A DNA stretch of 64,000 bases. Origin: Panicum virgatum. Lineage: Eukaryota; Streptophyta; Magnoliopsida; Poales; Poaceae. Shown in pieces: positions 10,700 to 20,641 of this stretch. How positions within the stretch are numbered: position 1 is the stretch's first letter; each line of letters starts with the position of its first letter. The stretch lies in the NCBI RefSeq assembly GCF_016808335.1, contig NC_053153.1:26832090-26896089 (forward strand). The letters run 5' to 3'. The position numbers and the translations under genes were made by a program. Under the pieces are notes generated by a model. The model was not told the DNA's origin. It saw only the letters and a list, made by a program, of their open reading frames with translations, and did not search any database.

Positions 10700-12940
10700 A
10701 TTAACGTTTAGAAAATTAAAACCCATGAAATGAAAGTCTGTTTGAACAAGAATAAATCAAAGGAAAAAAATGAAACGTTCCAGCCCGTCGTTCCCTGAAA
10801 TGTTTGCGCGTAAGCTTAATGGGCCGGCCTCCGGTTCATTCACTGCTCCAGCGCCCGCGCGTCGCGCCCGCGCCCGCCAGCCTGGCGCGCGGCAGGCTGC
10901 TTCTGCGATGACTCGTTTTCAAATCGCTGAATGCGACGCATAGACTCCCCCCGGCGTACGCGCTCGTGGACAGTGCCAACTTTTGTCGGAACTCGGAGCC
11001 CCTCAGGTCTTTCGCCAATGGATGAATGCGCTGCATTGCCCTCAACTCGAGAGTGCCCTGATCTCTCGATCTGCATTAGGCTCTCCGCACTCGTCACTCT
11101 CTAAATTCACTTTCTAAAAAAAATATTCCTGCCTAGTCATCGAGATTCTCCTCTCTATATTCAGTTTCGCTGTGCTCGTTCACTCTCTATATCTCTACTC
11201 TATCCCAACTACCCACTCGTGGGACCCCGTGTCAGAATTCTTTTTTACCCCCGCCCTCCCTCCCTTCTCTCTCTCCGCCGGGGCAGGGGCCCCACCCCCG
11301 CGCGCGAGCTCCGTCCGCCCATGGAGCTCCACCTCCCTCTTCCCTCCGCGCGAGGCCTCGCCGCGGCCCCCCTGCCGCGCGTCCTGGCTCCCGGCGGTCG
11401 TCCTCCCTCCTCCCAAGGAGGCGCGCCGAGCTCGACCGGAGCAGAGGCCGCGGCGGGCGGGCGGAGCGGCGGCGCGGCCATGGCGTGCGCGTGCCCTCCC
11501 CCCTCCCTACCTCGACGCGGGAGCGGGCCATGGCGAGGCGCGGCGGGGCGGCCTCCGCCACCGGCCCGTGGCGCGGATCCGCGCGCGGCAGAGGCCGTGG
11601 CCGAGCTCCCCTCCGCCGCGGCTCGATTAGTCCGCCCTCCCCGGCGGCCATGGCGGGGCGCCCGGACCGCGGCGCGCGGCGAGGCAGCAGCGGCGGGGGC
11701 AGCCCTCCTCTGCTCTGCTCCTCGAGCGCGAGCACGGGTCCCCTCTCCCCCGCCCTCTCTCTGTCCCTCCCTCCCTCCTCTCTCCCTCCGCCACCGCGCC
11801 CCTCCTCCCCCGACCTCCGCCGCCGGCCACCATCTCCTCCGGCGGTGCGGCGGAGCTAGGGACCCGTCCTCCCTCCTCGCGCCTCCTTCCAGCCTCCGGC
11901 CTCCTCCCCCTCCCTGGCATGCGCGCGGCGGTGGCCTCCTCCCCCTGCCCCGGTCCATGCGCGCCAGCCACAGTAGCGGATCCACGGCGGAGGCGGCGGC
12001 GGAGCTCCCCAATCCTCTCTGTCCCCTTCCCTCCCCCACTCCCCGTCTCTCTTTCCCCAATCTCCCCGCGCGGCGCTCCTCCACCCCTCCATGGGCGCGC
12101 CCCTCCTCCCTCCCCCTGCTCCCTCCCCACGCCGGCCATGGGCGCTGCCGCGGCGGAGCTTGCGAGCGAGGGCCGGGAGGAGGCCGCGGCGGCCCCGGCA
12201 CCCCTCCTCTCCTGCTCGGTCGGGCGGAGGCCGCGCCGGCCGGGCGCGCAGTGCGCCTGCAGGAGCGCGCATGGTCGGCGAGAGCTCGAGCTCGGCACCC
12301 TCTCTCTCCCTCCCCGTTCTCTCTCCCTCCCCTCCCCTACGGATGTCCCTCCCCTGCTCCCTCCCGCAGGCACGCCGCCCCCTCCCCAGCGCCCTCTTCC
12401 CTCCAGCCGCAAGCAGGGGCCCCGTCCCCAGCTCCGGGCCTCGCGGCGGCGCAGCGGGGTGGCCCGCCCGCGGCACGGCGGAGCGGTGCGGACGGCGGCG
12501 GCCCGCACGGGGAATCGAGCAGGGGCCTCTCGATGGTGGCGGCGAGCGCATGGGACCGCGGCCGGCGAGCAGGGCGAGCGGGGACATGGCGGGCGGCGGG
12601 CGAGCTCCTCCCTCCCGGCGGCGGAGGCGGCTTCCGAGCGGTTGGGGGGCGCGGCATCGATGCCGGGCCCACCCGTAGCGCGCGAGCGCTACATGCGCTG
12701 GGAATGGCGCGTGCCGAGCCGTGCGCTAGCTTTGAGTACGACATAGAGAACGCCACTGCGGCGTTTTCTTCTCTATCTTCACTCTCTATATGGCATAGAG
12801 AACGGCTTAGAGAACTCACTGCGGGCAGCCTTACTACGTGCAAACGGAACGTGGCCGTCGGTGCGTGCGCGCGCGCGATCAAATCAAGCGAGTTTAGAAA
12901 GTGCCGTCGTCTTCGGGCCCGGTTCCAGGTTGATCTGGGG
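10700..12940. other. intergenic; extremely GC-rich block 11230-12700
   Basis: The block is mostly C and G with many CCTCCCTCC and GGCGGCCATGGC repeats. It has long open frames in several frames of both strands, which is what low stop-codon frequency at this GC predicts. I recognise no domain. It may be a GC-rich transposon or a decayed series of duplicated leader sequences. Confidence 0.5.
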
Positions 12941-12954
12941 CAGTCCAGAACAGG

Positions 12955-13500
12955 AACGCGGACGTCGTTCTCCTCTCATCGGAACATCACTTCTGATGAT
13001 CAAATCCGTCCCCAGCCCCCACTACCAAAAGGCGCTTTTAGCTCGACTTGTTAGCAAAAACAAAAAAGACAGAAAGATTGGCAACTAAATACTAGTACCA
13101 AGTGGATTTGCGTGCGTGACACCATCCATGCCCACGCACGCTCCGGGCTACCTGGCCGCCTGCACCTCCGCGTGTTTCGCCGCATCGCTCGGGCTAGCTA
13201 CAACTCGGCAACACCGAGCTGAGAACCTACCACTACCAGCACAGCAATCAGACGGACGGATCGGATATGTGACTTTCGCGGCTGGCTGGTGCTCCCGAGG
13301 GCACGGCAGACTGCAGAGCATCTCCGGTCGCTAGCAGGGGCCTCGCATGCATCCATCCGCCGCGGCCGTTCCGGTTCGCCCGGTGGGTGGACGCCGACGC
13401 CGCACCCGCCGCGAACACGGCCGGGCTAGCTAGCCGCGTGGGGGTGGGGTGCTGGCGCGGCAGTGCCATCGCCGGAGCGCGACGCCGCAACCGACGACCC
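12955..13500 (+). repeat. copy A of a host tandem duplication
   Basis: Shares ordered blocks with copy B. CGTTCTCCTCTC at 12967 matches 14310. CAAAAGGCGCTTTTAGCTCG at 13027 matches CAAAAGGCACTTTTAGCTCG at 14352. A block beginning GCTGGCTGGTGCTCCCGAGG at 13281 matches the one near 19326. CGGAGCGCGACGCCGCAACC at 13474 matches 19495. Spacing varies because of indels. Copy B is split by the LTR at 14511-19016. Confidence 0.65.
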
Positions 13501-13559
13501 AGGTTCTCTGATCCTTCGCTAGCTCGGCCGATCGACGTCAGTGGATCAACGGCGGGCAG

Positions 13560-14300
13560 TTAGTTTTCGTTTGATGCCTGGGAGTCCCAGGATGCAACGA
13601 GTGCCTGCTCGCCGTTGCCTCGCGCTGCTAGTGGAGTGAAGCTCCGTTGCTGCCTGCCTCCCCTCTGTATACAGTATACATACATGGGCACACTTGCAGT
13701 TCCATTTGGATAGAAGAAAGAAGATGTTTCGGGCTCTGGGTGTAAAAGTAAAACCACGGCCCTAACTAACCAGTAACCACATCTCTTTCTGCGGGTCCGT
13801 TCGGTGCAAATGCAATGCACACTCATCCGTGAAAAGTCAAACTGACTTCTTGGGGCGAAACCAAAACGGACAGAGAAAATATATGCGGGTAATACTGCTT
13901 GATTAAACAAGACTGAAGGTGATGCGCCCCTGTTGACGCTATCGGTGGTGCAGTGACAGGATAGAGTTTTGGCTTGGGAAGCAATTTGTTGATCAAGGCC
14001 AAGTTTGTCGCTCAAGCTATATGCAGGGAAAACAAACAAAGAAAGAAGCTTCTCAGAAGTAACAGACCGGTACTTTTGGTATGCAGCACGAAGAAACTGA
14101 CAGTGCCAACATTTCTTTTCCTTTTCTTTTTCTTTTTTCTTTTTAGGACTTAACATCTGTAGGCTCGCCACCTTTTGTCCTTCCCCCCATGAAAAAAGGA
14201 ACTACTATTTTAGCTGCTTGCCTGCTTCAAAACTTGATGAAGCTTCGAGGCCCCTGAAATCCAAGACCACCTGGCATTCCGGTGAGGCTGATAAAAGGCA
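13560..14300. other. intergenic, no gene recognised
   Basis: Contains a minus-strand open frame of 203 codons (13560-14171) without a recognisable domain and with a low-complexity KKKKEKEKEK segment. I regard it as non-coding. Confidence 0.4.
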
Positions 14301-14304
14301 TAGA

Positions 14305-14510
14305 GAGGTCGTTCTCCTCTCCTGCAAACCGCACGCCCACGTCCCCAGTAACAAAAGGCACTTTTAGCTCGCCTTAGCAGAAAAGATAGGCCAACAAGCA
14401 GTGGATTTAACTGGGTGACATCGTCACGCGCACGCCCAGGCCAAGTGCTCCGGTGATCTGGTCCACCAGATGGCATGGTGGCGATGCAACGGGGTCCCTT
14501 CTTCCTTGTA
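14305..14510 (+). repeat. copy B of the host duplication, left part
   Basis: Collinear with 12955-13150. The copy resumes after the LTR block at about 19022 and continues to about 19530, where it matches 13281-13500. Confidence 0.6.
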
Positions 14511-14617
14511 TGAAGCACCCCGATCCGAAGATCAAGGCTAAATCATGTATTAATTACCGAATAAGATCTTCGGCATAATACATGTTATATCAAGTGAAGT
14601 CCAAAGTCATACAGAGC

Positions 14618-14623
14618 TTTATT
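14618..14623 (-). promoter_or_regulatory. LTR polyadenylation signal AATAAA
   Basis: Minus-strand AATAAA in the context GTTAAATAAAGCTC, about 105 bp from the LTR 3' end and downstream of the exon-like piece at 14716-14795. Confidence 0.55.
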
Positions 14624-14715
14624 TAACACATACATGAGGAGTAAAGTGACAACACATAGCTACACAGAACAACCATATGATAACAACTAGCATAGCGACA
14701 TGCAGGACTAGCTCT

Positions 14716-14795
14716 TCATCCATCACGGCTCCACTCGATCAGCTTGGGTGCGGACACGACATACTCGTAGTCTTCTGGCACAAAGTCATGATCCT
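14716..14795 (-). other. exon-like piece of LTR-encoded acidic ORF, 3' part
   Basis: After a T-rich tract ending CTCCAG on the minus strand, the frame reads EDHDFVPEDYEYV and continues to a stop at 14716, ending EWSRDG. The motif ED-x-DFVP-x-D recurs as EDPDFVPDDVE in the LTR at 53705-57640. No Met start is visible in this piece. It is probably the last exon of a spliced LTR transcript, and translation is unproven. Confidence 0.5.
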
Positions 14796-15206
14796 CTGGA
14801 GAAAAAACAACAGGGGTGAGTACAAAAGTACTCAGCAAGCTCCACCTCGCCCTACGGGAGGGGAATGACATGCACGACGCACATTGAGCACAATGCATTA
14901 GCAATGCAACTAATGGTATGCAACTCTTCCCGACACAACCCCCAGTAGGTAGCTCACTAGTTGTCAGGACCACACCGTAGCCTGTCCATACCGTGGACAC
15001 GGACCATTCGAATGGATTATACACTCAGCAGAGGTTGTACGCTTTACCCACACGCACTTCACCGTCCAGAGACGGCTCAGTCATAGCCGACACCCAGCCG
15101 TGGCTCAACCCCGACTAGTCGCCCCCAAACCCTTGGGTCTGGACCAATCCAGGTCTCACCCCAAAACATATCCACCTCGGACGACTACCAGGTTAGCCAG
15201 TGGGAT

Positions 15207-15358
15207 TAGGCTAAGGTTTGCCCATACAAACTCATGTGGTCGTACTGAAAGTAAGCTAGGTGAGATGTCAAAACAACTCGGTTAGGCTAAGGTTTGCCCA
15301 TACAAACTCATGTGGTCGTACTGAAAGTAAGCTAGGTGAGATGTCAAAACAACTCGGT
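15207..15358 (+). repeat. 76-bp perfect tandem duplication within the LTR
   Basis: Two adjacent 76-bp copies starting TAGGCTAAGGTTTGCCCATA at 15207 and 15283. They look identical, so the duplication is probably recent. Confidence 0.85.
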
Positions 15359-15501
15359 CCTTATGGTTCACCAGGGCAGCAACCATCCCTCAACATGTCA
15401 ACTCGAGCCTACCACCACGGTAGCACTCACCTGCCATTCTACCACCACGGTAGCGCCGGCTCCAGCATACCCAGCTGTTCTAGTCTCAGCCAGATCCCTT
15501 C

Positions 15502-17028
15502 TGTAAGGATCACCGGGGTGTCCGACCCTAGAGGGGGAGGGGGTGAATAGGGTCGCTAATCGCTTTTTAACCTAGGGCTCAAACTACTTGCATAAGATAA
15601 ACCTAACACGTCCTATACATGCTAGTTATGACTAAGGTTTATCTATGCAACTCTCTACTTACCCCTAAAAACTTGCAACCTATAGCCAATCCTAATCAAA
15701 CTAACTAGGAAAGTAAAGGCACACAAGAAAGAGTAAATGCGGAAACGTAATATGGTAAGTAAAGAGGTAAGTGCAAGAGGGATGCAAACTCCCGAGTAGA
15801 CACGGTCATGTAACGTGGTTCGGCACAAACGCCTACGTCCACGGGACACCGAGGCTCTTCCGATCACCGTCTTGCACTACGCCACCAAGGCGATGCCGGC
15901 AAGCAAAGGCAAGTGCCCACAAGACACTGAGTCTCGTGCACCGCCACCATCTCTCTCGGTCACCCGGCCGAAATCCACTACGGAACTTCTCCACCAAGGA
16001 GGGGGCCTCCTCTTCCCCCGCACAAAGTGTCGTTGCCACTCCACACCAAGCCGAAGGGTCACACGACGGATCACAAGGATTGCTTGCCGCAGCAAGACTT
16101 CTCTCAAGGGAGCTCTCGCAAGAACTAATCCCTATTACAAGCACTAAGCATTCTCACAAGTGTGCTTAAGCCTATATGATGTACAATGAAGCTCTATGGT
16201 GGTTGGAGATGTTCTTGGGTGTGTGTGAGATGTCCAGCAACTCCAGCAAACTTCAAATGGCCGGGGTGAGGCGTATAAATAGGCCACCAAGTCTTGTAGC
16301 CGTTGCTCCAACGGTCAGCAGAAAATCTGCGTATCACCGGAAGAACCGATGCCTCTGGCTGAGGTAGCGTCGGTTCTTCCGGTCACTCATAACCCGAAGT
16401 AGCCGTTGAACTCCTGACAGCTGACGCAGTGATCACCGGTTGAACCGATGCTTTGTACCGATGCATTACCGGTTCATCCGGTGCTTAAGAATCTTCTCCA
16501 GGGCGCTGACGTCATTGCACCGACGCAATACTCCGATGCACCGTCGGTTGAACCGGTGCTGAAGAAACTTCTCCTGGGCACTTGACATCATCTCTGGTAC
16601 ACAGTACGCCCAATGCACCGATGCCCTTTCTTGGATCGTCGGTTCAACCGGTGTCTATAGGCTGACTTGGCTTCGATTCCCTTCTACACCAAACATCATA
16701 GCGTCGGTTCTTCCGACAAGCGTCGGATGCACCGATGCTCCTGGCGTCGGTTCTTCCGGTGCTACTAACCGAAGAGCTTTCAGGGCGCTGCCCTGAGACC
16801 TGCGAGGGGCGGCTCCCCCTCGACCCCCGTCCGCTAACCGGGTAGCGGAACCCCCGTAGGGGCTGCTCTTCGAGCCTTGCTACGCCTATCTTCTCTTTCT
16901 TTTTGTCATCACTTGAACCTAAAAGCCTGAGAATGATCATCTTAACAATCATATTAGTCTAAGTGTTGTGTTGTCATTCGATCACCAAAATCACTCGAAA
17001 TGGCATAAATGGTGCCATGTTCGTTTCA
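15502..17028 (-). mobile_element. solo LTR, Sirevirus-like Ty1-copia
   Basis: A 1527-bp block with TG...CA ends (TGTAAGGATC and GTTCGTTTCA on the plus strand) and a perfect 5-bp duplication CCTTC at 15497-15501 and 17029-17033. On the minus strand its 3' end contains ATTCACCCCCTCCCCCTCTAG, a phrase typical of grass Sirevirus LTRs. It also contains a dense series of ACCGGT-centred motifs (16330-16760), for example ACCGGTTGAACCGATGC. No internal retrotransposon sequence remains. It lies inside the intron of the host LTR's exon-like gene. Confidence 0.82.
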
Positions 17029-17192
17029 CCTTCGTATCCTATTCTCAGCTCTGGATATGCATGACTACTCAGATGCATGCATAAGTACACTCAATCACTC
17101 AAGTACTGGTATGAGTAATCGATCCTAGACACAGGCTACAGCTAAACGCCCTCACATGGATGCAACCGCTCACGTAGGGGTCGATGAAACTT

Positions 17193-17287
17193 GTCTTCGC
17201 TTGCGTACGCGTCGGCGGCGGCGGCTTCCTGCTCGTGGTACGGGTCTTCTAGCTCCTTGGCAGGCTCCTCTTCGGTCACTCCGTGAT
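17193..17287 (-). other. exon-like piece of LTR-encoded acidic ORF, 5' part
   Basis: After a splice acceptor-like CGCCCGTAG the minus strand reads HGVTEEEPAKELEDPYHEQ and continues with an acidic stretch to SED. The matching piece at 56086-56214 reads HGVNEGEPVDEQYYEPANED. The next piece (14716-14795) lies downstream in the same orientation, the two now being separated by the inserted solo LTR. The preceding codon would supply D. No Met is seen. Confidence 0.5.
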
Positions 17288-17702
17288 CTACGGGCGAAAA
17301 TGGCACAACCGGCAAACAAACACAAGCAAGCAATAAAATAAGCTCAAATGGAGATGAAAATAGGAGGAATATATAGTATATGATTTGAGGAGAGTTTAGA
17401 AAAAAAGAGTTACGGGAAAAGGAGTTGATATGAAGGAGATATTGAGTTTACAGTGTTGATTGGTAGAATGATTTGGATTAAGTGCTCACGGCCTTGTGGG
17501 TGTTTTGGGCTTTTGTTGTGGAGTTAATGGTCGGGGGAGCTGCCTGCCATCTCACCTTGGCGCGGAACAGCTCGAGGAAGAGGGCCAATTGTTGGAGCTT
17601 TGTCTCGTGAGTGAGCTGGGCTTGGGAGGAGTGGTTCAGCTAGCGGAGCGAAGCGGCTCGGTGTGCTTGGGTCGGTGACGGGGCTCGTCACGGCCTTGCT
17701 CC

Positions 17703-17710
17703 TTTTATAG
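17703..17710 (-). promoter_or_regulatory. TATA box of the minus-strand LTR
   Basis: Minus-strand CTATAAAA in the context GCCTATAAAAGGAGC, about 420 bp upstream of the exon-like piece at 17193-17287. The corresponding TATA in the LTR at 53705 is CTATAAAG. Confidence 0.55.
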
Positions 17711-18355
17711 GCGAGGAGAGCAGCAGCGGCGTCGCGCAGGGACGGCGACGGCGTGGGCTGTAGCAGTTCGTTGTCAACGCGAATAGTGGCAGCACTGAAG
17801 GCGCTAGCACCGAGGCGGTAAAGCCGGCGAGGGCGCTGCAGCGGTGTGGGCGAGGTGGGGACGTGGGGGTGGGCGGCACGGCGTGGTGCCGGCGGCAGTG
17901 CGCGGTCCCGTCGTGGGGCCGGCGTGTCGCGCGTGCGCGAGCGAGACCGAGCGGGTGAGGTGGTTCGGCGGAAAAAATCTCGGCCCGCACTGTGCGTGGC
18001 GACCCCGATTTTTAGCGAGGTGGGTGCTGCCATGACGGGTCTTTTCAAGGTCAATGGTGTGGGTACTCTGTGGCTTTCAGGGAATGATGAAGTTATGGTA
18101 AAGGAGGTAGGCGCTGTCATGATTGTCTGGGAATTATGGCATGGTACGGTGACTCGAGAGGCTTTTATGGAAAGAGACGAGATGAATTTTGTCGTAGGTG
18201 CAATCATGCGTATGCTAGTTATTGGAGGGAACGAATGTACTAACACAAGGCAAGAGTATAAAATAGTTTACCTAGTAGTTATGTAATACCTCGTATAATG
18301 TTAGTATTATTTTACGTTACTAGTTTAATTGCAACATAAGTTTTATTTTAGTGAT

Positions 18356-18993
18356 TGTTGGAAATTGAGGTGGCCCTACTAAGTTGAGGATCTACACCAA
18401 CTCAATTCAGAGTCGGTCAGCTTCTAGTTACTTAGTGTACCGAGTCCTTTTGACGGCAGAGCCGTCTTTTGCTTCCGGGAGGCAGAGCCTACCAATAGAT
18501 GAAGCTGGCTTCCGGATGGCAGAGCCAACCTTTGATGGATCACAACTTATACACTAAGTATTAAGCTTAACTGGAAGACTAGCACTTATAAAGACGCTTA
18601 CCTTATTGGAGCAACAAAGGAACACACACCTAGCACACTCTACCTATGCTCACTTCTACCATGCCCTTGGATGTGTGTGGGATGGGGTGGAGTAGTATGG
18701 CATGGCAAGGGGTGGCACCCTCCTTATATAGGCACTCATACCCCCTTGGATGAGTGACACATGTCACACTCTAGGAAGTTCGCTACAAATATAAGTTCCC
18801 TACAAATATCTATTTCTAGAAAATTCTAAATTTTACCATGACAAAAAAATATCCAAACTTCATGTCTTCTTATGAGTCTTGTGGAACATTTTAGAACCTT
18901 GTCATGGTGAACAAAATTATGCCATGGTTTATCCTTATTTTTATAGAACCCTCTAGAAATTTACATTATATTTTTCAATACTCCCCCTTAATC
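18356..18993. mobile_element. solo LTR, probably Ty1-copia
   Basis: Starts TGTTGGAAATTGAGGTGG and ends ACTCCCCCTTAATC, with perfect GTGAT duplications at 18351-18355 and 18994-18998. The right end is not the canonical CA. Excising it rejoins the start of the surrounding LTR as TGTAACATCCCAGTTTTCATCAC. A TATATAAGG motif is present inside (near 18725 on the minus strand). Confidence 0.65.
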
Positions 18994-19021
18994 GTGATGA
19001 AAACTGGGATGTTACATTGCA

Positions 19022-19530
19022 GCGCAGCGGGCACCGGCATGCATACAAGAAACCGTGAAGGCCCCTGACGCCGTGCACCAGGCGCGCTGCAAGCTCGCGT
19101 TGGAAGAAAGAAAAAACGTGGGCTCATTGTGCGTTTGCCTCTTGGGTGGAAAATGCCTGCCGACTGTGAACATTCGTCGGGGCCTCAGGCAACACCGACC
19201 TACTACTGCGTACTACATCTCTGAAGAAGCATGCTCGAAGTCGTAGTCGTAGTCGTCGTCAGGGATGATGATCCGGTGCAGGCTGCAAAAGCACCAGCAA
19301 GCAAGCAACCAAATGAAAATCGCCGCTGGCCGATGCTCCCGAGAGCAGGAGCAGTCGAGCAGAGCATCTCCTGGTGTCGCTAGTTAAGCCGCCTGACGCC
19401 GACGGCGGCACCCGCGTCGCCCTCGCCCCCCAGCGCAGCGCACCTGACCTGACCTGCACTGCACAAGAAGCAGAGGCCCGCCGGGCCGGCGGATCGGAGC
19501 GCGACGCCGCAACCGCGGCTCTCGTCGGTT
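19022..19530 (+). repeat. copy B of the host duplication, right part
   Basis: Resumes the match to copy A after the LTR block: GGCAACACCGACCTAC at 19188 against GGCAACACCGAGCTGAG at 13208, and the blocks at 19326 and 19495 given under copy A. Confidence 0.6.
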
Positions 19531-20395
19531 CATCCACGTACGGGTACAATGCCCGCCCCGTTTGCCCTTGTTGGCTTCTCGGGAGGGTCCTTGCGCGCGC
19601 CGCCGTTGCGCTCGGCCCCTGGCCTCTCGTCGCTTTCTCCGCGAGAGCGTGCCCGGGAGCCCCGTAGCTGCTGTCACAAAGGCTGGCTCTTTATTAAAGC
19701 CATGCGCTAGGGTACCATCACATATCATCATCCATTCGTGATCGTCGACGCCGCGCCGTACGTCTCGTCGGTGTGAATGTGATAGCGTAGCTAGGTGCAG
19801 AGCCGTCCGGTAAGTTGCCAACTTGCCACACAGTACGTACGTGCTACTCGATGGGTGCACGCATAGATGTACCTTTGCCCCTTTTTCGACGCGTGAAGCT
19901 GCTCGTACGCACGTACACACTAGAGAAAACGCATGCACGGCACGGGCACGGGCCTTCGTTAGCTACTGATCCCCAAAAGGAGCCTCCACCCATTGCTGCG
20001 CGACCTACTACATGTATGCGCTGTGTGGTACGCTACAAAAGGGAAAAGTCGCATGCTACTAGTAGTTCCTTCGAGAGCAACAACGCGCGTGGGGGCGCCA
20101 ACAGTGCCGGATCGCCAAAAAGAGCACGGGTAAACTCCCGTCAACATTAGCAGTGGGTCGGACGGGGTCGTCCTATATATTCTGACGACGGCAAGCACGC
20201 ACAGTGCGGGGCCGTGCAGCCGGGTGGGAGCAGAGCAGGTAAAAGTACCGGACTGGTTGGATGTCTTCCGGCACCAGAGCGGCAGCAGCGCCTGCCCTCG
20301 ATCTTGCCCAACAGTTCCAACATCCATCGCTGCTCGGCTGCTCCGTTCCTGCGGCTCGCTCCACACACCCACTGATGGTGATGGCCATCATCTAG
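19531..20395. other. intergenic, no gene recognised
   Basis: Moderately GC-rich. Overlapping open frames on both strands lack domains. Nothing else supported. Confidence 0.4.
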
Positions 20396-20638
20396 GGCCC
20401 TGTTTAGCTGCATCCAAAATTCCAAAATTTTACAAAATTTTCCGTCACATCGAATTTTTCAACGCATGCATAAAGTATTAAATCTACACGAAATAAAAAA
20501 TTAATTGCATAGTTTGCTTGTAAATCACGAGACGAATCTAATGAGCCTAATTAATCTATGACGAGACAATAATTATCAAATACAAACAAAAATACTATAG
20601 TGTTTTATATCCTAAAATTTTTGCAACTAAACACGGCG
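20396..20638. mobile_element. Tourist-like MITE, TAG duplication
   Basis: Left end GGCCCTGTTTAGCTGC and right end, reverse complemented, CGCCGTGTTTAGTTGC. It is flanked by TAG at 20393-20395 and 20639-20641. Same family as 8311-8538. Confidence 0.72.
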
Positions 20639-20641
20639 TAG

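Larger units (their letters stand above)
14511..19016 (-). mobile_element. nested block: gypsy-type solo LTR on the minus strand
   Basis: On the minus strand the LTR starts TGTAACATCCCAG (19016) and ends GGGGTGCTTCA (14511). The flanking 5-mers are TTGTA (14506-14510) and TTGCA (19017-19021), one mismatch apart. Two other solo LTRs with their own perfect 5-bp duplications lie inside (15502-17028 and 18356-18993). Removing them leaves an LTR of about 2.3 kb. It is the same family as the solo LTR at 53705-57640: same start, same CTTCA end, same TATA, exon-like and polyadenylation layout. The insertion splits host duplication copy B, which independently supports both boundaries. Confidence 0.75.

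Noticed and set aside
11219..13054. Plus-strand open frame of 611 codons with long antisense frames
   Set aside because: Extreme GC content gives open frames in several phases at once. The translation is low-complexity P, R, A and S with no domain.
13560..14171. 203-codon minus-strand frame
   Set aside because: No domain; the N-terminus is a low-complexity lysine/glutamate run made by a T/C tract.
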